39,875 bases of DNA from assembly GCA_945862505.1 (NCBI GenBank), contig CAMAYJ010000014.1:1-39875 (forward strand), read 5' to 3'. Each line of letters starts with the position of its first letter. Positions within the stretch are counted from its first letter, which is position 1. The notes under the pieces were generated by a model. It had not been told where the DNA came from and searched no databases. It saw only the letters and a program-made list of their open reading frames with translations. The position numbers and the translations under genes were made by a program. Below, in pieces: positions 17,526 through 25,545 of the stretch. The DNA is from Bifidobacterium breve (GTDB taxonomy: Bacteria; Actinomycetota; Acidimicrobiia; Acidimicrobiales; Acidimicrobilacustridaceae).

Positions 17526-18431
17526 TCATTTCCCGTTTGCCAAGTCACGTTGCTCATCGAGAATGTCTTGCAGTGTCGAGTCGAGCGAAATTTCGGGGGA
17601 CCATCCGGTAGCGGTGTGCACTCGGCTTGGATCACCGCGCAGGATCGGGGTTTCAACGGGTCGTTGTAGATCGGGGTTGGTCTGAAGCGACATCGGCGAT
17701 GCTGCAAGACCCGCGAGCCGCTCAGCTAGGTCGCCAATGGTGAGGTCTTTCCCAGAACAAACGTTGTAGGCCTCGCCAGGTACACCCTTAAGCATGAGGA
17801 GCCGGTAGGCGCGCACAACATCACGAACATCGGTGAGATCTCGTCGGGGAGTGAGGTTGCCTACTGGGATTGATGTCAACCCGTCTCGTTCGTTGAGCGC
17901 AATCCGCTCAGCGATTGCTGGGGCGACAAATTTTGTCGTTTGTCCTGGGCCGAGGTGATTGAACGCACGGACTCGGACGGTTTCGAGTCCGTGTCCTAAC
18001 CAAGCCTGCAAAGCGAGCTGATCGGCAGCGACTTTGCTGGCGGCATAGGGAGTCACGGGGCGAAATGGTGTGGATTCATTGATCGGAAGTTCTTCGGGAG
18101 TGACACGCCCGTACACATCGGCGCTACTAACAGCGAGTACGCGAGGCGATCCATTATCGATACACGCACGCAATATGTTGAGTGTTCCCTCGCCATTGAC
18201 TCGGAATGCGTCGAGCGGAAACTCCCACGACGCGCCCACATCGCTCCAGCCCCCGAGGTGATAGACGACATCGGGTCGGATATCGGCCAGGAGCGCATTT
18301 ACGCCGGTGGGGTCGAGGAGATCTGGTCCGTCGGCACGATCAACGCCGATCACGGTGTCGCCCTCGCTGAGGAGGTGAGCATAAAGGTGTTGCCCAACGA
18401 ATCCTGCCGCACCCGTTACGAGAGCCCTCAT
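17526..18431 (-). CDS. rmd: GDP-4-keto-6-deoxy-D-mannose reductase (GDP-D-rhamnose synthase)
   Basis: This 301-aa short-chain dehydrogenase would reduce the Gmd product to GDP-D-rhamnose. The loop TGAAGFVGQH is at 6-15, HLGGWSDVGASW at 58-69 is typical of Rmd, SSADVYG at 102-108 and Y129/K133 (YAASK) are catalytic, and RAFNHLGPGQ followed by VGNLTPRRDLTDVRDVV matches Rmd signatures. AAGGTGA before the ATG is a good ribosome site. The upstream GT4 gene ends 9 nt before it and gmd follows 94 nt downstream. Other 6-deoxy-hexose reductases are possible, but the GDP-sugar context is strong. Confidence 0.87.
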   Translation of the reverse strand: MRALVTGAAGFVGQHLYAHLLSEGDTVIGVDRADGPDLLDPTGVNALLADIRPDVVYHLGGWSDVGASWEFPLDAFRVNGEGTLNILRACIDNGSPRVLAVSSADVYGRVTPEELPINESTPFRPVTPYAASKVAADQLALQAWLGHGLETVRVRAFNHLGPGQTTKFVAPAIAERIALNERDGLTSIPVGNLTPRRDLTDVRDVVRAYRLLMLKGVPGEAYNVCSGKDLTIGDLAERLAGLAASPMSLQTNPDLQRPVETPILRGDPSRVHTATGWSPEISLDSTLQDILDEQRDLANGK

Positions 18432-18440
18432 GGGTTCACC

Positions 18441-19565
18441 TTAGGCCCGGGCCGCGCAGGCAAGTTCGAACAGAGCAACGAGTTCATCAGTGGATCGATC
18501 CCACGAGAAGTGTTTGAGCCGTTTATCTCCTGCCGTCACCAACGAGCGTGCAACATCCGGATCATCGAGAACAGTTTCGATTGCCGCCACCAATGTGTCG
18601 ATGTCGCCAGGCTCGGCCCACTGGGCCGCAGTGGAGAGAACTTCAGGGAGCGATCCAGTTCTGGTGGCGATGACGGGAACGCCGGCCGCCATTGCTTCGA
18701 GTGGTGGGATGCCGAATCCTTCGAGCAACGAGGGATAGACAAAAGCTTCGGTGCCAGCGAGGAGATCGTCGCGGTCAGCGTCGGTAAGCCAACCGGTTCG
18801 CCGAATTCGAGAGCGATACGGCGATGCATTAATAACATCGCGAACAGCATCGACGCCCCAGCCGTCGGGGCCAGCGATGACGAGGTGCAGGTTTGGTCGC
18901 TGAGGAGCGATGACATTAAACGCGCGTACAAGCGACGGAATGTCCTTGCGCGGTTCGATGGTGCCAAGAGAAAGCAAATATTCATCGACGCCTGCGAAAA
19001 CTCGACCGCGCTCGGCGCGCTCGAGTCTCGTCGCGTCGCCGATTTGTTCCGGTCCTCCGAGGTGAATCGCTCGAACGCGCTGGGGATCGACCTGAAGTGT
19101 CTCGATCACGTCATCAGCGACTGCCTGGGATGGGGTATTGATCCAGGCACCATCGAGAATCTCACGACGCAAGAGCGAAGGCATCTGTTGGACATCTCGG
19201 GTGCACATTTCTGGAAAATGCACTGCGGTGAGGTCATGGACCATGACGACGCGAGCGGCATTCTTGGCCGGAGGCACGACGTAGTTCGGACCCCAGACAA
19301 GATCGATGGCGCCGGTCCACCACTCGATCGGCGGCCACGGACCGCGACGCCACAGTGAGCGGAGTGGTCGAGCGACCATCGGTCGACGGTGCGCCTCGAC
19401 GCGGGGCGGGAGTTCGTCGAGCATTGGTCCGGCTCCGCGACGAGAGACAGCGAATGCGGAAATCTCAAAGTTGGGTCGAGTAAGTCGGTGGAGATAGGTG
19501 CGCGTGACGCCGCCGATTCCGGTGCGGTGGCCGATAAGTGAGGTTGCGTCGACTGCGATGCGCAC
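18441..19565 (-). CDS. GT4-type glycosyltransferase (mannosyl/rhamnosyl-like)
   Basis: This 374-aa GT-B enzyme resembles mannosyl- and rhamnosyltransferases of O-antigen-type clusters. It opens VRIAVDATSLIGHRTGIGGV, with VHDLTAVHFP in the acceptor half. The donor half has LLSLGTIEPRKDIPSLV and SLLEGFGIPPLEAMAAG (EX7E), then RTGSLPEV. GTG 19565 is chosen because the coding sequence of a 73-aa protein ends one base before it (TAAC-GTG), consistent with translational coupling. Reading from 19616 would add a 17-residue, low-complexity extension inside that upstream gene. It is followed by rmd and gmd, so GDP-D-rhamnose or GDP-mannose is a likely donor. Confidence 0.9.
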   Translation of the reverse strand: MRIAVDATSLIGHRTGIGGVTRTYLHRLTRPNFEISAFAVSRRGAGPMLDELPPRVEAHRRPMVARPLRSLWRRGPWPPIEWWTGAIDLVWGPNYVVPPAKNAARVVMVHDLTAVHFPEMCTRDVQQMPSLLRREILDGAWINTPSQAVADDVIETLQVDPQRVRAIHLGGPEQIGDATRLERAERGRVFAGVDEYLLSLGTIEPRKDIPSLVRAFNVIAPQRPNLHLVIAGPDGWGVDAVRDVINASPYRSRIRRTGWLTDADRDDLLAGTEAFVYPSLLEGFGIPPLEAMAAGVPVIATRTGSLPEVLSTAAQWAEPGDIDTLVAAIETVLDDPDVARSLVTAGDKRLKHFSWDRSTDELVALFELACAARA

Positions 19566-19566
19566 G

Positions 19567-19788
19567 TTAACGAGGTCCGAATTTCGCCATGAGGGTGGAG
19601 ACGGTGGCGACGGCATCGGTCATCCACTTTTCACATCCAGCCGAGGACGGGGACGAAGCCCCGGTCGAGCGTTCCCATTCTCGTCGTTGGACCTGAAAAC
19701 GTTGGAACCCAAGTACCCCAAGCCCTACGCCGACGCTCAATGCCTCGTAGGCAGCTCGTCGAAGCGGGTCTACTCGTTCATTTTCCAC
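19567..19788 (-). CDS. Small conserved-looking protein with amphipathic/hydrophobic helix
   Basis: This 73-aa protein is of unknown function. Its first half (residues 8-35) is a basic stretch followed by a hydrophobic glycine-rich helix (SVGVGLGVLGFQRFQV) and an RRREWE-like charged end. This suggests membrane association. The C-terminal half is unremarkable. Support for a real gene comes from a TACGCT -10 box exactly 7 nt before its GTG and from a stop codon placed one base before the next gene's GTG. It would head the GT4-rmd-gmd-cofD-cofE-FkbM run. The alternative is that this is only the leader of the GT4 gene. Confidence 0.6.
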   Translation of the reverse strand: MENERVDPLRRAAYEALSVGVGLGVLGFQRFQVQRREWERSTGASSPSSAGCEKWMTDAVATVSTLMAKFGPR

Positions 19789-19795
19789 ACCGGTC

Positions 19796-19801
19796 AGCGT
19801 A
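19796..19801 (-). promoter_or_regulatory. -10 box (TACGCT) for the minus-strand glycan operon
   Basis: TACGCT on the minus strand is followed by 7 nt and the GTG at 19788. The plus-strand glycosyltransferase starts only 37 nt away, so this short gap carries divergent promoters. Confidence 0.45.
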
Positions 19802-19825
19802 GACGGGGGTCAGCGGGATCAGAGA

Positions 19826-22800
19826 GTGGGACGACTAACCTTAGAGACCGTCGTGACTGTTCCAGAACCCCCCTCCGCCCCAGATCACGGGCCGGTCCCA
19901 AGTCCGGACCTTCCCGATGGGGGTTCGGCCGGTCCGGTAGCAGACGATGGGTTCGAATCGATCTTCGACGAGTTATTCGCAACCTTAAGTGCGAGCTCGG
20001 CGGCCGAGCGGGAGATGAACTCACCGGCGGCATCGTATGAGGCACTCTTCGAGGCCGATGAACCCGAAGCACCTGCGCCTGCCGTCGTTGCGGTCCTCGT
20101 TGCCCATGATCCTGGAGAATGGTTCGAGGAAACGCTGGTCAGCCTCCGCACACAGGATTACACCGCTCTTTCAGTCCTCGTCATCGATGCAGCGAGCACT
20201 GACGGCAGTGCCCTTCGTGATCGGGTCGGCGCCGTCTTACCTGATGCGCACCTTCGTCGGCTCGAGGAAAATGGTGGCTTTGGCCCGGCAGCGAATGAGG
20301 CCCTTCGATCGGTGCAGGGGGCTTCGTTCTATCTGTTCTGTCACGACGACGTCAGGCTTGAGCCTGACGCTGTGCGGGTTCTCGTCGAAGAAGCATTCCG
20401 TTCGAACGCCGGAATCGTGGGACCCAAACTCGTCGACTGGAGTGACCCTCGTCGGCTGTTATCGGTAGGCATGGGCGCTGACCGATTTGGTCATTCCGCT
20501 CCGTATGTCGAACTTGGTGATCTTGATCAAGAGCAGCACGATTCAGTGCGTGATGTTTTCTTCATCCCTGGGGCGGTCACGCTGGTTCGTGCCGATCTCT
20601 TCGAAGCTCTGGGTGGCTATGACGCTGCGATCACCTTTCATGGCGAAGATCTCGAACTTTGTTGGAGAGCTCATGTCGCCGGGGCCCGGGTGGTTGTTGC
20701 TCCCGGCGCCCGTGTTGCTCACTTAGAAGCTCTCGGAATTCGCCGTCCATCTGACGATCGACGTCGGCTGCAGGCTCGCCATCGATTGCGGGCCATGCGT
20801 AACTCAGGTTCGCGTGGCACTCGATTGCGAGCCACGCCTGAAGCGTTCACCCTTTCACTCATGGAGATTTTGCAAGCGGTTGTGCTTGGCCATTTTCGTC
20901 GAGCGAGAGATATGTGGTCAGCCTGGACATGGAATTCTCGCAATTCCTCTAGCGCACGTGATCGGCGAAAGTCACTCGATGCAATCCGGCGCGTTCCAGA
21001 TAGTGAAGTCCACGCGTTCCAGTCTCGCGGCAGCGCTCGCCTTACTGGTTTTATGCGTCATCGAATTGCGCGCTCTGAGGCTGCCTCTGGTGGTCGAGAG
21101 TTGATGTCGAACCTGCGAGATGCTCGTTCGGCAACCCCGTTTGTTGTTTGGGCATTGATGCTCGTGTTCCTGGTCGCCGGCGGTCGAGAACTGATTCTTC
21201 ATGGCGTTCCTGCAGTTGGAGACTTCGTTCGTCTGCTATCGCCGAGTCAGATGCTTGAACGCTGGACCAGCGGTTACCAATCTGTGGGACTTGGCTCAAG
21301 CGCTCCTGCCCCAACGGGTTTCGGAGTCCTTGGCGCCCTTGGCTACCTCTTCTTGGGCGCAGTTGGCTTCCTGCGCGGTGTTCTCATCCTGGGCCTTTGG
21401 CCATTAGGTGTCCTCGGAATGTGGCGGCTCAGCCGACCGGTGACATCACAACGAGCGCGACTCCTCAGCGCTGTCGTTTATCTCGTCGTTCCTGTTGCCG
21501 CGAACGCGATGGCCCAGGGCAGTTGGGGAACTCTGGCGCTCTATGCACTACTTCCGTGGGTTGTTGCTCAACTTGCTGCAGCAAGCGAACTCGCGCCTTT
21601 CGGTCGCATCGGAGATAAAGCAGGACCGGGGGTTCGCCATCGTCCACTCGGGCATCGTCTGGTCCTCATAGGCCTCATTGTTGCGTTGGGCGCCATCATC
21701 GATCCGGCGATCATCGTTGTTGTCGCCGGCGTGGCGTTTGCGTTTGCCCTTGGTGGTTGGGTCGCTGGTCAATTTGCAGGAGGCGGCCGAATCATCTTCG
21801 TCGGCGTCGGCGGTTCCGTCTTTGCCCTCATTCTGCATTTGCCATGGAGCCTTGGCTTCTTAGACGGATGGGACGCGGTCGTTGGGGTGTCTTCGAACGG
21901 TGGATTTTCGTTGCGACTCGGCGATGTCTTGCGCTTCGGGACTGGACCATTCGGAGCGGGAGTCGTCGGTTGGTTCCTTCTTCTCACTGCGCTGTTGCCA
22001 TTGTTGATCGGTCGCCGTTGGCGACTTACGTGGGCAGTTCGCGGTTGGGTGCTCGCGATTGTTGGATTCGGACTGGCGTGGGCCTTCGGTGAAGGCTGGT
22101 TGACCTCGGTTCTGCCCGCCCCATCGTTGCTACTAGTTCCATCCGCGATCGGTATTGCTCTCGCTTCCGGTCTCGGGATGGCCGCGTTCGAGATTGACCT
22201 TCCCGACTATCACTTCGGCTGGCGACAGATCGTTTCGCTCTTCGCAGCGTTGGCGTTTGTCGGCGCACTCGGGCCCGCATTGCTTTCATCCTTCTCCGGT
22301 CGCTGGGATCTCCCGCGCGGCGATTTCAATCGCTCTCTTTCATTCCTTGGTGATGGTACGACTGACGGCTCATATCGGGTTCTTTGGCTCGGAGATGCGT
22401 CAGCGCTTCCACTCGAAGGCTGGAATCTTGATGCTCCGGCAGTCGCCAATATTGGACCCAACCGAACACTTGCGTTTGCGACAACTATCGCCGGAACGCC
22501 GACAATCGCCGAACAATGGTCAGGCTCCGATTCTGGGGCGACAAGCAATCTTGAGAGCGCCTTGCAAACGGCCTCGAACGGAGGAACGGCTCGGCTGGGG
22601 GCGCTGTTGTCGCCGATGGCTGTCCGCTACGTGGTCGTTACCGTTGCGCCTGCTCCAGACCCGTATGCGCGTTCACGCGCTTCGGTTCCTGCCGACTTAC
22701 TTTCGGTGCTCGATGCGCAACTAGACCTTGCGTCAATCACGGTGAATCCAGGGGTCCGTGTGTATCGAAACGCAGCCTGGGCTCCTGGAGTTGCGCTTCT

Positions 22801-23440
22801 ACCGAACGGTTCGAAGCTTCCAGATGGCGGATCTTCTCTTGTTGATCGAACTGATACTGCACTCCAAAAATCGACGGCGGTCCTGACCGACTCGGCTTCC
22901 CACGCCGAAGCCAAGGGCGATCTTCCAGGACCGGGTGAGGTCTACGTCGCTTCCGCGGGTGACAACTGGTCGCTCAAGGTGGACGGGAAATCGCTCACGC
23001 GCTCGTCAGCGTTTGGGTGGTCGAACTCATTCGCTGCCGATAGCGGGGGAGGCGCCACGCTTTCTTTCCAGACGCCGGTGACTCGTTGGTTGCTTCTCCT
23101 CGGACAGGCATTTTTGTGGATTCTCGTTATCGTCTATCTGCTGCGGGTCCGCGTTCGAGAAGATGAGCGCACAGATCTTCTGATGTTTGAAGATATTCGG
23201 GCGACTGATGAGGTGCCCGAGCAGTTCGTCAAGGAACCCAGGGCGCCCGAAGGTCCAGATGTGCTCGACCGAATTCTCATCGATACCGGCATCATTGACG
23301 TTCTCGAGGTTGTTGCTGTGCAGGATCCTTCGAATTTTGAGGGAGCCAGAGCAACCCAACCATTGGAAACGTCTGCTGCCACAGAAGGCGATCAGGAAGT
23401 TTTGAATCGACGTCACGGACGCCGAAGGCGATCGAAGTGA
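19826..23440 (+). CDS. Giant GT2 glycosyltransferase fused to a multi-pass membrane domain
   Basis: This 1204-aa protein has three parts. After an acidic, proline-rich N-terminus comes a GT2 (GT-A fold) domain at about 86-320 with VVAVLVAHDPGEWFEETL, ENGGFGPAANEAL, the metal site HDDV (173-176) and FHGEDLELCWR (E274/D275), like rhamnosyl- and galactofuranosyl-transferases. From about 440 to 830 lie roughly ten hydrophobic helices. A soluble, probably external, domain and a final helix near 1090 follow. The C-terminus ends in a basic RRHGRRRRSK tail. The start is GTG with GGGAT upstream. GTG 19853 is possible, since TAACCT lies 11 nt before it. The stop overlaps the DUF5719 gene (GTGA). A membrane-bound enzyme extending a lipid-linked glycan is the best reading. 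Confidence 0.88.
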   Translation: MGRLTLETVVTVPEPPSAPDHGPVPSPDLPDGGSAGPVADDGFESIFDELFATLSASSAAEREMNSPAASYEALFEADEPEAPAPAVVAVLVAHDPGEWFEETLVSLRTQDYTALSVLVIDAASTDGSALRDRVGAVLPDAHLRRLEENGGFGPAANEALRSVQGASFYLFCHDDVRLEPDAVRVLVEEAFRSNAGIVGPKLVDWSDPRRLLSVGMGADRFGHSAPYVELGDLDQEQHDSVRDVFFIPGAVTLVRADLFEALGGYDAAITFHGEDLELCWRAHVAGARVVVAPGARVAHLEALGIRRPSDDRRRLQARHRLRAMRNSGSRGTRLRATPEAFTLSLMEILQAVVLGHFRRARDMWSAWTWNSRNSSSARDRRKSLDAIRRVPDSEVHAFQSRGSARLTGFMRHRIARSEAASGGRELMSNLRDARSATPFVVWALMLVFLVAGGRELILHGVPAVGDFVRLLSPSQMLERWTSGYQSVGLGSSAPAPTGFGVLGALGYLFLGAVGFLRGVLILGLWPLGVLGMWRLSRPVTSQRARLLSAVVYLVVPVAANAMAQGSWGTLALYALLPWVVAQLAAASELAPFGRIGDKAGPGVRHRPLGHRLVLIGLIVALGAIIDPAIIVVVAGVAFAFALGGWVAGQFAGGGRIIFVGVGGSVFALILHLPWSLGFLDGWDAVVGVSSNGGFSLRLGDVLRFGTGPFGAGVVGWFLLLTALLPLLIGRRWRLTWAVRGWVLAIVGFGLAWAFGEGWLTSVLPAPSLLLVPSAIGIALASGLGMAAFEIDLPDYHFGWRQIVSLFAALAFVGALGPALLSSFSGRWDLPRGDFNRSLSFLGDGTTDGSYRVLWLGDASALPLEGWNLDAPAVANIGPNRTLAFATTIAGTPTIAEQWSGSDSGATSNLESALQTASNGGTARLGALLSPMAVRYVVVTVAPAPDPYARSRASVPADLLSVLDAQLDLASITVNPGVRVYRNAAWAPGVALLPNGSKLPDGGSSLVDRTDTALQKSTAVLTDSASHAEAKGDLPGPGEVYVASAGDNWSLKVDGKSLTRSSAFGWSNSFAADSGGGATLSFQTPVTRWLLLLGQAFLWILVIVYLLRVRVREDERTDLLMFEDIRATDEVPEQFVKEPRAPEGPDVLDRILIDTGIIDVLEVVAVQDPSNFEGARATQPLETSAATEGDQEVLNRRHGRRRRSK

Positions 23441-25086
23441 AGCGCGCGTGGCGACTGCCAATTCTGTTTCTGCTTGCCGCGCTCTTGGCAACCGCGATTG
23501 TGGCGCAAAATAGGACCAGCGCCGGAAACCGATCCAATGTGCGTCTGAACGAGATGGTTCCCACTGCGTCTGCTGACGACGCACTCAGTTCCACTTGGTA
23601 CTGCGCAGCGGGAACAGCCACGGGTGTCGTAACGGGCGATGCTGGTGGTTTTGCAGAACAGACGTTGATGATCTCAAATGCATCATCGATTGATGCGAGC
23701 GGTTCGGTGACCGCGTATACCGAAAGCGGAGTTACTGCGGTCAAGTCGGTGACAGTCGGAGCTCATGGTCAAACGACACTTCGGGTCAGCGACATCTTGA
23801 AGGCAGCTTGGGCGTCTGCGCTTGTTGAAGTTTCTGGCGGTGGAATAACCGTCACCCACGAACTTCGTGGGCCTGCCGGTAGATCAATCAGTGCATGTGC
23901 GTCGAGTCCTGGTGACAACTGGTACTTCCCTTCGGGAACGACTCGAGCCGGGACTCGCAATTTGCTGACACTTTTCAATCCTTTTCCAGGCGAAGCGACC
24001 ATTGACATTTCCTTCGATACAGAAGACGGTGCACGTACACCGCAACAACTTCAGGGGATGGTCGTTCCAGGTGGGCGGCTCGTCAAGGTCGATGTTGGTG
24101 CAATCGTCACGCTTCGAGAACGAGTTTCCACCACGGTGCACGCCCGGATTGGTCGTGTTATCGCTGAACAAATCCAAACCGGCGACGGTCGCACGAATAC
24201 TGAGCAAGGCCTCACTGCAGTTCTCGGAGCGACAGCAGCAGTCCCGATTTGGACGTTCCCAGTGGCGACTGCCGCTTCGACGACTGCTCGCGAGGTTGTG
24301 TCGTTGATGAACATGGGAGACGCTGACACCGAGGTGCTGGTTGAGGTCCAACTCGACGACCCGAAAACAAATGGCACCGTCGAACCGTTTGTCGTTCAAG
24401 TCGCTTCGGACCGGTCGGCACAAATTGATCTTGGGTCCGATCCTCGGATCCCGAAAACAGTTGGCCGCTGGCTTATCGTTCGGTCCTCAAACGGAACGCC
24501 GATCGTTGCGGAGCGGTCAGTCGGTGTAACACGAGGCGCTTCTGCCGGAGGATTTGCATTCACGATGGGTGTGCCGGTTGTTGCGACTTCATGGCTTGGC
24601 ACAGTTGCAGCAACGACTGATGCTTCTACGACGCTGGTTGCCGTGGCGAATCCTTCTTCGACTCAAGTTGCGATAGTGACTATCTCGGTGCACTCAAAAG
24701 GTTCTGTCGTTGCTGTCACCGCAGCCAGATCGGTTCAAATCGCTCCCGGGCAGCGACTTGTCCTGAATCTGGCTTCAGTGACTGTTGGTGCGGCAGACGC
24801 TTCGGTACAGGTGGAAGCTGATCGCCCCGTCGTCGTGGGTCAATGGATGACCACAACGACACCGATGGAGATACAAACAATTTCTAATTTTCCCCTCTTA
24901 GGGACAGAGTCTTTACCCGTTGATGTGTTTACTCCTGATCAAGCGGTAGCTGAATCTGTGTCCGTTCGTTCAGACGACACGGTTGCGCCTGAATCAACGA
25001 CCACGATCGCAGCAGTGACTACCACCACGATCGCCGGGGCAACCACCACAGTTGTGGCTGGCGCTACAAGCACCACACTCCGCTAA
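23437..25086 (+). CDS. Exported DUF5719-family protein
   Basis: This 549-aa protein has an N-terminal signal or anchor helix (about 5-23) and an all-beta-looking exported body. Family hallmarks are SSTWYCAAG (51-59) and NLLTLFNPFPGEATIDISF, then VVPGGRLVKVDVG and VSTTVHARIGRV. It contains exactly two cysteines, C56 and C154, which could form one disulfide. The last ~35 residues are a Thr/Ala-rich tail. The function of DUF5719 is not known. In actinobacteria it is typically found after a giant GT2 gene, as here. The GTG start overlaps the GT2 stop, and a membrane-anchored thioredoxin-like gene follows after 2 nt. A role in envelope-glycan assembly is inferred from context. Confidence 0.85.
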   Translation: MKRAWRLPILFLLAALLATAIVAQNRTSAGNRSNVRLNEMVPTASADDALSSTWYCAAGTATGVVTGDAGGFAEQTLMISNASSIDASGSVTAYTESGVTAVKSVTVGAHGQTTLRVSDILKAAWASALVEVSGGGITVTHELRGPAGRSISACASSPGDNWYFPSGTTRAGTRNLLTLFNPFPGEATIDISFDTEDGARTPQQLQGMVVPGGRLVKVDVGAIVTLRERVSTTVHARIGRVIAEQIQTGDGRTNTEQGLTAVLGATAAVPIWTFPVATAASTTAREVVSLMNMGDADTEVLVEVQLDDPKTNGTVEPFVVQVASDRSAQIDLGSDPRIPKTVGRWLIVRSSNGTPIVAERSVGVTRGASAGGFAFTMGVPVVATSWLGTVAATTDASTTLVAVANPSSTQVAIVTISVHSKGSVVAVTAARSVQIAPGQRLVLNLASVTVGAADASVQVEADRPVVVGQWMTTTTPMEIQTISNFPLLGTESLPVDVFTPDQAVAESVSVRSDDTVAPESTTTIAAVTTTTIAGATTTVVAGATSTTLR

Positions 25087-25088
25087 CG

Positions 25089-25544
25089 ATGGAACGGTTA
25101 CTCATCGCCGCAGTTCTTGTGGGCCTTGCTGTGGTGGTTGCGGGTTTCCTGCAACGCAGAAAGCCAGCGCCACCAGCCGATACTGAGTGGAATATTCCGG
25201 TGCAGCTTGATCGTCGTGATTTTCTGCGTCCTGATGCGCCTTGGCTGGTCGCAGTTTTTACCTCATCAAGTTGCGATGCATGCGCCGGGGTGTGGTCGAA
25301 GGCAGTGCACTTAGACGCTGGACCTGATGGACCGGTGTGCGCCCAGGAACTTGAGGCCATTGCCGATGCCGAGATTCATCGGCGCTATGGGATCGATGCT
25401 GTTCCACTCATTCTGATCGCCGATGCAGATGGAGTCGTACACCGTCATTTTCTTGGACCAGTAACTGCCACAGATTTATGGGCCGCGGTTGCTGAGGCTC
25501 GAGAACCGGGTTCAACCCCGGGGTCATGCGAAACCCACGACTGA
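25089..25544 (+). CDS. Membrane-anchored thioredoxin-like protein
   Basis: This 151-aa protein has one N-terminal transmembrane helix (4-22) and an outside-facing thioredoxin fold. The redox motif is C62-D-A-C65 after LVAVFTSSS, and the conserved cis-proline lies in AVPLILIADADG. It probably oxidises, reduces or isomerises disulfides in exported proteins. A further cysteine (VCAQEL) and one near the C-terminus (SCETHD) are present. The gene starts 2 nt after DUF5719, whose product has only two cysteines, making it the obvious candidate partner. It converges with ftsH with one base between the stops. Confidence 0.82.
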   Translation: MERLLIAAVLVGLAVVVAGFLQRRKPAPPADTEWNIPVQLDRRDFLRPDAPWLVAVFTSSSCDACAGVWSKAVHLDAGPDGPVCAQELEAIADAEIHRRYGIDAVPLILIADADGVVHRHFLGPVTATDLWAAVAEAREPGSTPGSCETHD

Positions 25545-25545
25545 G

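Noticed and set aside
18258..19358. 366-codon open frame on the plus strand
   Set aside because: It lies wholly antisense to rmd and the GT4 gene, both with clear family motifs. Its translation shows no recognisable domain. It is a by-product of codon bias.
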